DNA of 64,000 nt from positions 31,896-95,895 of the forward strand of contig WIXG01000304.1 in the NCBI GenBank assembly GCA_009869945.1. The letters run 5' to 3'. The position numbers and the translations under genes are program-made. The DNA comes from Mesaphorura yosii. Lineage: Eukaryota > Arthropoda > Collembola > Poduromorpha > Tullbergiidae. Positions 1 to 12,600 of the stretch are shown here, in pieces. Position 1 is the first letter of the stretch. The number at the start of each line of letters is the position of its first letter. Under the pieces are notes generated by a model. It was not told the origin of the DNA. It was given only the letters and a program-made list of their open reading frames with translations, and did no database searches.

Positions 1-477
1 CGACGTCATAATCCGGTAGTTAATAAATGCCCACGATTATGCTCAAGCCGAGAAAACAAATCTTTCCGCGCCGTGGAGAAAGACGAATTGAATGAAATTA
101 AAAGGTATGGAGTTGATATGAAGCAAGAATCGGCATAATAAATACATTTCGAGTTCAAAAAGTTCAAACATCTTTATCAAAATGTTGTCTCGCTGTTGGG
201 AGCAAAGAGCTTGGGCTCTGGAAGATTTTTCTCAATGATCGTGTGGTAAGATTCGGCACTTTTCTCGAATGACTCTGACCAAGATACAGCGTGATACGGA
301 GTTGCAGTTGCATTGCTCAGAGTTGAAGGCACCAATTGGAGGCTATTAATACGAGTCAGATCATTCGCTCAACCAGAACCCGATTTAATCGGACCTCATC
401 TGTTTACATCAACTTTAATCTGACGGAGCATGAGGGCCTTCATGAAGAAGGAAGGTTATCAGAAGGACAAAGTGTAC
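1..477 (-). other. Intron of eyg downstream of the homeodomain-splitting exon (partial)
   Basis: I read this stretch on the minus strand for the WFSNRRAKW-type exon that must follow and did not find it. It holds no other coding signal. The intron runs off the window edge. Confidence 0.7.
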
Positions 478-695
478 CTGCACTCGAGCCTCGGACAAAT
501 TTGTCTTGGACGCTAATCTTTCACGAGTTGTCACACAGGGATAATGCGATTTCTGAAATTCCTTCTCCAGCTCCTGCAACTGCTCCGGCGTGAACGTGGT
601 TCGATTCCGACGAAACTTAGGAACTTCTCCGTCGCTGTCTGTCCCGCTTATTGCTCCACTCAACGACGCGTCTTCAGAATTCCGATCCAATTCCA
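478..695 (-). CDS. eyg: eyg coding exon 5 (N-terminal three quarters of the homeodomain)
   Basis: The 218-base exon follows a pyrimidine-rich acceptor ending CTACAG (696 is the last intron base). It ends with CAG before a GTACAC donor (477-472). It encodes an acidic/Ser stretch and then the homeodomain from FRRNRTTF through EARVQ, positions 1-46. The intron between homeodomain positions 46 and 47 is the standard position in paired-class genes. The missing next exon should begin with V-W-F. The preceding intron (696-756) is only 61 bases. Confidence 0.95.
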
Positions 696-3600
696 CTGTA
701 GACAGAAAAAATTTTATTCAGCCACTGCTCGAAATAATGTTTATCCCTTTACTTACAGTTGTGGTTAGTTCGCAAGGTTGGGCTTTCGGATGACGGTCTC
801 GTTGACGAAGTCGAATGGCTGCCCGGGTGCGAGAGATCTGACGAAGACGGCGGCTGCTGCGCGGAAACAGATGAGGCTAGCGAAGCCAAGGCAGCGTGCG
901 AGGTCGGAGTGTTTGGGACACTCGACGAAGAAGAATTCAGGGGGTTCGGCCAGAGATGGGCAGCTGCAGCGGCAGGCCAGGGCATCGCGTACGGGTGGTA
1001 GAGTCCAGCGTAGCCGGCAGCTCTCGCAAACTCCGCCGCCGCGCGTTCCGCCGCACGATTTCTCAAAATCCGGTTGATGCTGCTCACGCTCGGCGCTGTG
1101 CTGTTGGTGCAAACACCTGCAACCAAAGCGTAAGCATAAAGTTAGCGAATCATGGCACATAAACCGAATTTTCACCGTGACCATGACACTGACAAGCATG
1201 TTAATGCTGTGACTGAACTTATCAGATTTTGTCATTTCGTCCAAACTTAAATATTTAAGTTAATAATGGCATGCTGAAGTACTCTGCACATTAATGCCAA
1301 TATGTACTTTAACTTCTGTGCAATTTCACTTGTGTGACAAATTTCACACCTTCAAAATTCTTCCTTTACGTTGAGAATGTGACAGTAGAGTTCAATTTAT
1401 TTTGTGACTGTGAGGAACCGACCGACATATGCATTGTGTTGCCTTGCCTGTGCAATGATGCGTGAGAATTTTTATTGTTCTGAGTCAAACAATAAACACG
1501 GCTTGTAGAAGTAAATTGCAGAAGTCGCGTGAAGTCTCAACGTGTTAGTCTGGCACTCATTGCTGTTCAAACACTTTAAGACGAAGCGCCCAACCTGTGC
1601 TCCTGCGCTGCGCGCTGCTTTTCTTCATAAAACCGAAATTAAATGTTGAGTAAATTAATATAATAGGAGAAGGGAATAAAGCGAGACCCCCCGCCACAAA
1701 ACCACAATTACATTTTTCACTCGAAGAGATTTCCTATCCAATTATTCTCCATGCAGCTCAGCGTTGCTGCTTTGTTATTGCTAACGATACGTCATCTTCC
1801 TGTGATCGTGCACTCGTACAATTGAGACGGCCAAAGTTAATTTGCGCTCTGGGACTCCTCACTACGCTCAGTATTTTGCGCTCAGTGGCCGTGTTCAAGG
1901 GACTCTGGCTCTGGTCATGGCCAAGCTATTATCCAATTAGGAAAACAGGCATAAAAATGGATAGCCAATTAATTTTCAGATGCAGTAATCCACAAACGCT
2001 TAGCTTGTCTTGTTAAACGTAATTCCGACTTTGGAAGCGGGAATTGAAATTCCAACAATCAGAGCTTTTATGTTCAGTAAAAATCATAAAAACGGAGTCG
2101 GCATAAAATTTGTCAATTGAAATTATCAGATTTCTGCATGTTTCGGCAGCCCAGTGCAGAAAAGTCGTATTTTATGAATGTATAGATAAACAAACCTTCG
2201 AAGTTTGATCGCACTGCACTCGACAGGAAGCAAAAATCGCCTTCCTTCGCTCCAAATTCTAAAAAAGGTGCACGCATGTAAATTGAGTAATTTGAATAAT
2301 AATTACTCCTTTCGGATTTGGCTCGTGTTGTAATATTTATGAAGCCTGTGACTGTTCAACGCGACTATGACTGCGACCAAGACTGCGATTGGAGGTGTGC
2401 ATTTGTAAGTAATGCATCGAATACTCCTACCACTGCCAACTGCCAAGTGCCGAGTCAAGCGTCTTCATTACGGCCGACCACGGCCTGATTGAGAAACAAA
2501 ACGATGTATGCGGCTGATATTATTTGAACATTTTATTAGCGTCCGTAGTCCGTTTGTATATATTTGTCGAGCTGTACAATGTTTGCGAGATGTTTTGTGT
2601 TTGATGCGGTCACACGAGATTTCGTACGTCGCAATAAATAACGTCGTCAATTTAGAACCAAAAGGAAGACGCGCCGATGCCAATGCCGAAGAAGATTGAA
2701 GATTGGCAGTTGAGGATGGGAAGAGGGAGACTTGATGAGATTAATTCAAAGGTGGGGAAAACCATGTTCCTGTGCAGACCAATCGATCAGCCAGTCAGAA
2801 TCATCGGACGGTAATAATTACGATTGAGAGCGCAACTGAGAATGTACGAAGAATGGGAAGCAACGGGAGAATGATAAATTCTCAGCGGCAGCGGCGAAAC
2901 AGTAACAATAACGTGAGCAAGGTAATCCAAAGCAACGACTCAGCGATTATCACTGGACGAAGTGTTAATGAGAATTACGCAAGTGGGCTTAGGCTTTGTA
3001 GGTGATCATTACTGACTTGATCGAACAAACCGACGCCCTCATTTCACATTTCGCTGCTGCTCGCTGACTGACAAGCGTCATATCAAAACAAATCATATTT
3101 CAACGAGAGTGAGTGAGTGCAGGCTGAAGTGGAAAAGTAGAAGAAGAGTGTTTGAGGAAAATTGAACTGTTTGTTTGCTCTGCCTTTCTTCTGCGTCCCT
3201 TCAGCTTTAAGCTTGTGAACGTGATCGTGATTCTCAGGTTGTCGGATTTTGGGTCTTAGGCTCTGGCAGTTTTCTCCGTTTTTTCTTTTGTGTCGTGCTT
3301 TGTGTTACGCAAGTTACGCAGCGTGTATGCTTTATGAGCAGGTTGCCACAACTTTTTAGATTAATTTCATTATAAAAAGAAAATGAGGTTTTCTTTGTGG
3401 CAAAAAGGAAAGGACCTCATTAATTTTGATTAATGACTTGAGACACCTGTCTTGAGTCCCTGCTTGCCTACCTGCCTGCTTGGGTGGAAGAGAGAAATGA
3501 ACCCTAAAAATAAAACAAGAAGTGTTTGGCTGCTGTTTGCATTGTGCTTGTGAGGGTTGAAGCTAGTAATTTGGTGCAGCGTCAGTTCAATAGTTAGTTA

Positions 3601-6600
3601 CGGCCACAATTCACAATGTACACATGTACTCATGTTCACCAGCGGTAATGGATCGGAATCAACATCAAGTGTTGTTGGTAATAATAAAGCTATTTTAATA
3701 ACTTGAACAGAATGACTTACAAATGTATTTCGTAATAAAAGAAAACTGAATTCATTGTTGCATGCTCAATTTAAATGACTTTGTAGCTCACATGAGCGCT
3801 CACCACAATTCATGCACTGCAATTTACACGATTCATGCTCAATCTAAACACATTGCATTGCATCACGTCTTGTAAGAAAAAGGCCACCATGAACATAAAC
3901 TACACTCAGAATTCAGAAGTCAAAAGTGTTAACCTCGCGAATAAAAACTGCCCCACAATTATCGCTATCGACATTCCAGCATTGGGTCATCGTTCAGTTG
4001 AGAAATGGGTCATCGTGTTTTGGAGCTTTGAGTTTTGCGTGTTTACTGCCCATGGAAGTCTGTCTAATGTCCCTCCTATGCGATTGGCGATTTATTGCCG
4101 AATATCGTGCAGTGCAGTCCATCCAGCTCGTCTTGTCTTTGACAGTCATTCTCATTTCCTTATAAATAATGTGTCAGCCATTAGTTCTGGCTTAAGGCGC
4201 TGAATGCTGAATGTATAATTCCTGCTGCTTACATTGTTCGCCCAGCGCATTATAAATCAGGCGATAAGCTTCGAGCGCCGTTGCTGTTCTGCTGCAAAAG
4301 TCTTGAGCAGGCAGTCAGGTTTATGTGATATTGGTTCGTCTTGGTGACAATTTTTATTATTCTTTTGTCAGTCAGTTCCAGTCGTCACAGTCACCCCCAT
4401 TTATTACCCACCACCCAACAAAGCTTTGCACTTTTGTATAACATTCGTACTGGCTTGGTACTTAAGCGACCGCTTTATGCAAGCCTGTGCATAAGTTATT
4501 TACAAACTCTCGTCATTGAATCGCTAAGAACATTAGTCAAACAATGAACAAGGTAAATGTATAATGTGCGTGCTTATAAATCTCCTTAAATTCCTCGCTG
4601 TGCCATGCCATGGCATTTGCATTGCATGTGCGCTCTGCTCGTCGCCTTGGTCAACTCGGCTCGATCTCCCGGGCAAGCTGAGCCGCGTGGCGTGGCGACA
4701 CTTGTTAATAATAATACATTATTAGCGTTCGGAAAATTTCACGAAAAGGAAGAATTCATATTCACGCGCTCGCTGGAATTCGAAAGTGATATGCTCATGC
4801 AGCGGCCGAGTCTGAGCACCTCGGAACATGCACCGGCCTTCGGCATGCTAGTTTATGTATTATGCACAGCCTCGGCTAATGTGCACGAAGAAACGAATCT
4901 CTCATGAGTAATTAACGACGCCAAAGTGTTTCGGAGCGGCAACGGCAGCCACAACGTTAAATGGTTATGTTAAGTCCGTGCATATTCGAATCCGGAATTG
5001 AAAAGTTCACCAAACACGAGGAAAGCAGCTGAAAAGCAGCGATGCGCTGTGAATTATTTGCACTGTTTTCCAGTCGCTTTGCCTTGCCTAAACGGGAGCG
5101 TAATTAAATATACACGACCCGACCAAAAATTCCCCATTGTTTTAATTTAATAATACGCGTGCCTTTTCGTCTGCCATTCATGTTCCACAGCCATGCATAA
5201 ATGATAGGTCACCTAAACGGAAGGAAGGCTTATGTTCACGCCACATGAGTAAATACGCCATAAATCTTGATAAGGTTAAACCGAAAGTCATTGAATAAGA
5301 AGAAGGAAATATTTGCGGAGCCAATAAAACAGTAAACTATCTACCAGGAGTAAATCTTGGATAAAATGCTTCGAGTTACGGCCACGGGTTCAGGAACAAG
5401 CAGGTAGGAAAGGGACGATTTCATGCATTAATTACCACCTCACACATTAATAATAAATTACAAGAAAGAGCACACGTCGTTTATTGAAGGATTCTCAAGA
5501 AAAGACGCCTCGTCGTGCTCTGGCCTGCCGTGCCGAGCAGTGGCTATCGGGCTCCCATTGTGTGTACATGTGTAATAATGTAATTATATTTCCTTACTCA
5601 TAATAAATAATATGTTATAAAGTAATTCTCCCCTTCCATAAAGATCGAATGTCAGATTAATTCCATGTTGTGGCTGTGCATGTGTTTTTGGCATGTTGAC
5701 TGCCTCTGAGTTTAAAAGACTCCTTTTTCTCTGAAACCAAGCGCACATTGGCAACACGCTTTTTTATTTTCCGTCATGCATAATGTAGTAATAATGTGCA
5801 AAATTATTGGGCTGCGTGCTTCATTAAATCGTGTATTTGTGGAAATATTTCCTTCGGCCAATATTGACTTTAAAAGTAGTCAACTCAGGCAGCACAGCAG
5901 AAGCTCCAAGTTATAAACTACAAAAGTTAAACGTTTAAAAATGCTCGTCGCTTCTTTTTTACACGACGCGTTTCTGTTTCTACTTTGTGCGCACTTTATT
6001 TTATTGCCCTCATCTCGCAATGTGTGTCATATTCATATTTTATGTTCAAACGTGGACTCTGGAATTTCGTGCCCGCATTAACATTAACGTGCGTGCTTCA
6101 GTCAAACAGTATTTGACAGTGTTTTAATGTGGGTAACGTGCTTGCTTACAGTTTGTCTTGAAGCGTCCAAACCGCGCAACTACTCGACTTGCTTGTCAAA
6201 GGCTGACGAATAGTTTATGTCGTGCGAAGAGCGAGCGCGCGACAAGACGAGCAGACGAGCGATGAATGAAAGAAAAGAAAAGCCAGTTAAGGAGCCAGCA
6301 GCAGAGAGTAAGAGTAAATTATGGCTATCTATGCGGGTATGCATGCATGTAAATTTCTGGTAAGTCAAGAAGTGGAAGTGGAATCTCGCGCAAAGAGGGA
6401 AATAAAGACATAACTTACATAGTTTTACATTTTATTATAAAGTCGTCTCGTCGTTTGTTCTGTCAACACTTGTGCGAACGCAGGCGCAACCAGACGACAA
6501 TTACATCAGGGAGTCGAGCAGGGTCAGGCTTTTATATGCGATTAAACATGTTCAAATAGTTTATCAATGAAATAAACCAGTGGTCGTCGTTGCGCCGCGC

Positions 6601-9600
6601 GCTGGTGCTGCATTGTTGTGCGGTGTACTCGCAGCAATGCAGGTGTATTTATGTATTTATGTTGGCTTAATGGAAGTTGAATGAATTGGGCACAGAAACA
6701 CTTGGAATTCTGTCCTCCGTGCCAGTAAAAGGCTCATTCATGTTTCTCATTCATCTACGCATGCTGGATGCTTACGCTTTCGTCTGCGCCAGGAAAGGAA
6801 TTTATGAGATTACACTTTTAACTGCAGTGCACACGAATGACAGGTGACAAGTTTCTGAATGAATTGAGCAGTGAACGAAATAAATGGCTCTAGGGCGAGT
6901 CAAATCAATCAGGCAAAGGCGACGGCGCTCGCGCTCGCTATTTATTAACGTTAAGCATGTATGAAGGAATTTTTGCATGAGTGTAGTGGCAATTTTATAC
7001 TCTGATTGACCTTACGCGGGATGCGAATTGCAAATTGCGAATCCAAGCAAATGGCAAATCAATTATCAATTCGCAAGGACAGCCAATGCCAAAATTGCAA
7101 CGCATGATGCGATGAGGGGTTCGTTCATGTGTCAAGTGTCAATATTTGATTGGCGATGACGAAGACGAGCAAGCAAACGAGCCGAGCCGACGAGTTGTCA
7201 CTCTGGCCTGGCCTGGCATTGCCAACTGATTACGCACGTCAAGGACGCTTTGGTTTTTAAGTACAACCTTAAAGAGAGTCGTCGTGTCGCAGTCGCTGAG
7301 TCGGTGCCAACACGAGGCGCAAGGCGAAGATGAGACATGCGGCTTTGGTTAATGATCCGAGTGCAGTGCTTCAAAAGCTGATCTGAGCCGCACTCCGGCT
7401 GTCTCAAACAAATTTCGACACTGGCCACGTCGTGTTCGTGTTCACAGCCTTTTTTTTGTTTCTTACAGCCAGATTGAGCTCGATTTCCTCAAAGTATCAT
7501 TTTCATCCTCTTCGTCCATGCGGGAGAATTGAGAAAGGGTTGCTTATCGAGAGAGATCGTCTCCATGCGAGACACCGCACGATGCGACGACTAAAACACC
7601 TTTCATGTTAGCTTCAGTTTGCCATCGAGCCGCTCCCTTCAACTCTCAAGCTTGCGCCTTGTCCGAAGTTACGTTTACCACACCCAAAAGCGATTCTTTC
7701 CTGATGAGACGATGCTCCGAATGAGAAAAAAATTCGTCGAACCATTTTGCTTTCCAAAGTGAGTAATTGCGAAGCAAGTTTTAAGTTCATTACAAAATTG
7801 AATTAATTTGTTCGCGATTCGCGTAGAAAAGTGTTAAAATGAATAGCAAAATGCAGAAACTTGCTTTCAATCAAGCAAAGACGGAAATCCTGCATTTCTA
7901 CGTAATTTCTTTCAACACGTTCGCATTTCTGATTAAGATTTCGAGTTGTTTTACGCTGCGAGGAGAAAACAAGTCTCTCGGTCGTATTAGTTTACGACTT
8001 TATTATTCCTGAAGAAGAAGACATTACATGATTGAGTGAATGACTTTGTGTGTACGCGTTAATGGTTCTTGTTTTCGAAGGAATAAAATAAACCAAATGA
8101 ACCGGGAGATGCAAACATGTTACAACAACATATTACACACACATAAATATTCACGTACTCACTTTTTATTTCGTTTTATCGCCTTTGAAGAATAATTATT
8201 AAGTTGAACTTATGGGCTTGCGCACTTGTCGTACTCAACCGCGTATCAAGTTCGTTTTCAGCACAGCACAGGACTGAACAATGAGGCATTACAGCATCGA
8301 ACGAATTGTGGCATGACCTTTTAAAGCTCACTTCGTTTTGTTACAACCTGCCTGGCCTGGCTTGCGAATGTTCCTTATGAACTCACGGGGGTTTGAGTAT
8401 CTTACCCAGACTGATTTACGGACTCCGATAATAATGAAGAGGAACATTGTTGCAACATAATTTGGCTTTTTATGTGCATCGAAACAAGCGATTCTACAAA
8501 CGCGAGCCAATACTGCGAATTCTGCCGAGCCTCTGCTGCCTGCTCTGTCATTATTATGGTTTTAACAACTTCACGAGCAGAGCTTCGATTTTACGAGCAA
8601 AGTCTTCTGTAAAGAGAATCTGAATGTGGATCGAAGAGGTAACGAGTAACGAATCCACCGCTGCTTCGCTTCGCCAAATGTGGACAGTGACGATCTCTTT
8701 TCAAAAGACCCGTTGTGTAATTACTCATCACGCCGCGCAGTCGCACGTTTCCTTAATTAAATACAAACGAAAGAAGCGTCTTACCTTCGGTAATTAATCG
8801 TTCTCTGATCTCCCAAGCAAAAATAGTCGGATTTTCACGCTTGTACTGTTCTATTTTCGCCACCACAGTCGGAGTAGCCACTTTGGGCTTGCTTCCTCCG
8901 ATTATCCCGGGTGGTCGCAGCGAGCCTAAAGGAATCATAGAAAAAGGGAAGCGTGTAATACAAATAATTAATAAATTCATACTCAATAGGCAGACTCAAA
9001 AGAAAAGAACTGAGAAGTCATCAGCTCAAATCGGGCGAATTGCGGCCGTGTGGTCTGAATCGGAATATAAATATTTGTACCGTCAGGCGACCAATCATTT
9101 GATGTATTAAACGAGGCGATGAAAGACGGCTGAAAAATAGCGGCGGCTGGTGCACAAGAAAATTTCTTACACGTCATTTTCATAATTCATTTTCAATGCA
9201 TTCATGACTGTTGACAAAAAAGGATGACACTTGTCTCCCATTAGCTGACACAAGCCGCTCACCGCCGCCACACACAACACAAATTGCATTCCATTCACGC
9301 GAGACGAACAACAATTCAATCACGAAATTCTGTCTGCCTTCAGCAAAACGGCGTACAGATACGATTAATTACTTTGTGGACCCTGTCACCCATAAGCGAC
9401 CAGCGACGTGATTGGCCTCCCAGACCCTTGTGGCTGGCGCTCGCCAAAATTGCGATCTTCCATTGAGGTTGATTTTTCAGCTTTTTAGCTGCTTCTCAGC
9501 GATTCACGATGATTGAAAGGCCTCGTCTCGGTCTCGTTTAGGTAATAAATTGGAATTGCTGAAACCGTTCGCAATTTAAATTGACGCCGACTGCTGACTT

Positions 9601-12600
9601 TGTCGCATTCATTCATTCATAATTGCTCAATTATTTACTCCAATTTCACAAGCCTGAAGTCTGCCCTTGGCAGAGCAGGTACGAGGTTATTAATTAGAGT
9701 GAACGAAACAAAGATGAACGAGATCAAAAGCAGGCAGATTTTGTACGCGGTGATCTGCAAAATTGTACGTGATTTGGAGTGCAGTTTTTGTGCACACAAA
9801 CCGCACAAAAGTGGTTGTGCTTTTATTTTAATTGAGTCTCATAAATTACTCCCTTTTCTCGCCTTTTCAAATCTAGATTATTCTGCAGAAAACACGTTAT
9901 AGCACGGCTATGACTTTGCCATGCCCAAAAGTGATGTTATACTAGCATGTTTCCATTGTTTAGCAAAGGGGCATAATTCAATCTGAAACCACTCAGGCTC
10001 AGTTCTCTCATTACCGTCATTATTATTATAAAGTCATCAACGCGACAATGACAAGCACTTGTAAAGTATAATGCACTCTGACGCGGGCGCTTCGAGTGAG
10101 AGAAACAATGGATGTAGTGCATTGGAAGTGTGAAGTGCGCCATGGATCGGGCCGGACCCAGCGTCCAGCCGCTCGTCCGCTCTTGGTCATTGAGCCCGAC
10201 GCCTGGAATCTGGCCGTCGGACGCCGTGCTAGCCAGCCCCGACCTCACCGCTCTCAACACCTGCAATAAACGCGAGTATAAATCTATCTTTAATGTCTCT
10301 TCTTTGTTTTCTTGTAATAATGCATTAGAAGTGAACATTATTACCCAAAGTTGTTCAACTTCTTTTTCCACTTGCCCATCGCTTGTTGGTAACTAAGTCG
10401 GGTCGTAAATCTTCGCACCTTTTCCCGTGAAATTGCTTTTAGCCATTACACACACGAATGCCTGCGTCGAGACATGTGCAGCACCTTGCTCGCTGACCAG
10501 CTCAGATACTCGTAAGCCGATAAGATTGCGTCCAAATTATTTGCCCTGTAAAATCTGTAACTCAATCGCAATCGTACGAGTCTCGAACCGAGCTGTGTCT
10601 GAGTGATCGCCCAATTAGATGCAGACAAGATATTATAAATGAGGCGGTCAGTGAAATGTGAAATTAGTCTGAACTCTCGAGGGTAACGAGACCACACAGC
10701 GACGCAGATTCTTTATTTTATTGCCAAATTGAAACAGAGTATATAATTATGGTCGCAACACTTGATTTACTCAAACCAGACGTGGACAAGACTTGTTTAA
10801 CTCGGCGCTGTCGGGTCTCCTATTTAAACAATGTTTATGGGCGCAATTACTGTCATGCCCTGCCCGTGGTACCCTGCAGAAGGAAATCCGAAGACTGAAG
10901 ACTCGTCATTGCGTTATGCGATTTTTGCAATTTACTTTAGCTGAAATTCTTTATCGCAATCCGTAAATTGGCAAAATCTACGCGAGTTTGCTAAACGTAT
11001 AATTATTGTGGCGGCTGAATGAGCAAGGCAAAAGAGAAATTACATGGCAAATAGACTGGGCAACTTTGTTTCATGCGCGGCGTATAAAATTGTAATCCGA
11101 GCAGCAGCAACGCAGCGGTCATAAAATGAGAGGGCGCTTGACTTCAGGGTTAACAAAAACAAAGAGAGGAAGAGAAGGATGAACGATGAACTCATTCGCT
11201 TGCTGTTGATGCTGCTAAATGCTTGCAGCATGTCATGTCGTGATCACGATGATCACACTTGGCGACATTTATTAAGTGCTATATCATGCGCCAAGTACAA
11301 AACTGGTAAAGACCAAGAATTTATAATCTATTTTGATTGTGCAAGCCTCTTTAAAATACTTTTCGCATGCAACGCAAGCGCAAACTCAGTTTAAGAACCC
11401 GTACAATTCGCTTTCGCATGTTTTTAGGAGTTGTTTGGAGTTTAAAATCGAATCATCAAAATTGTACAAAAAATTATAAAATAGGAATTGAAACGGCAAC
11501 GGCAACAAAAGTCCATTTTAAAGCGAGAAACCGGTTTCCCAGCAATAATGGTCCCAGCACGTTGTTGCCGCAGTTGGTTCTTGCCTGCCTGCGATATTTT
11601 CAATTTTTTATGCTGTTGCATGTCCCTTTTTTTGCACACTTTTGTCGTAATTTCTTGGTTTTGTCGACTTTATGGAATCACTGCTTTCTTGTTCGGCTAG
11701 TCGGACACTTCGCACATGTGACGCGATTGCGAGTGCGATTTCTTTGAGATGTCCACGCTCGTATATCAATCACCCACGTTAATTGATTAAATTTTCAATT
11801 TTTATGCGACGGGCGACGGCAGAATGAGTGCGGGTGAGTACAGATGGCCTTTGAGCTCGCACCGACTTGGAGCCAGATGGCAATCAAATCTGGCCTGGCC
11901 AACTAAGAGCAAGAAAGTGGTGATGACGATGGTCACCTCACCACGAAAATCTGGATAAATTAAGCACAGATGAAAGGCATCGTCCCCACAAGACAAACCA
12001 ACATCAAATACGACGAACGGGCTCTTGCTTGGGCCAAGCCAAGCGTTCTTGGCATGAGACGCGCGTTCTTCGTGCCGTGCACGTTTCGTTATGGTTCCGC
12101 ATGTGCCCTGTACTGTGCCGTGTTTGAAGAGGTAAATTGATAACAGTCATGCACATGATTTATTGAATTGTTCAACTTAATGATGACAGGCAAGCAGGGA
12201 GAAGGAGAGAGGTCAAGTAATCTTGTTCAGCGTAATTTGAAAGTAATTGCTGCCTAATTTGCAAAATGTAAAGACCAAGTCATGTCAGGATTTGGCTGGT
12301 CCCATTCACATTCAGCTCGCCTGGTCATGCAGGGTCGAGTGCGACTAAACTCCTAAACTCACAGCGCAGCCGTAACTTATTGCAACAACAAAAGAGTAAT
12401 TACATTGAAATTAAAATAATTAGAATCGAAATAATGTAATTGCCTTCTGGCATTGAAACTCAAGTTGGGTTCGTACACAAAATGGACATGGTACAAAAGA
12501 TTGTCACGATTTTAGACGAGCAAGTAAATAAATTGCATTCGAGCTTTCTCAATGAGCCTCTTAATTGTTAAATTGCTAGCGACGAACCAGGTGAAGTTTA

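Noticed and set aside
1..477. Possible last homeodomain exon of eyg
   Set aside because: No minus-strand stretch encoding W-F-S/Q-N-R-R after an acceptor could be read here; the exon is presumed to lie outside the window.
778..1162. Long plus-strand ORFs opposite eyg exon 4
   Set aside because: They are shadows of the GC-rich eyg exon; splice sites and Pax similarity are all on the minus strand.
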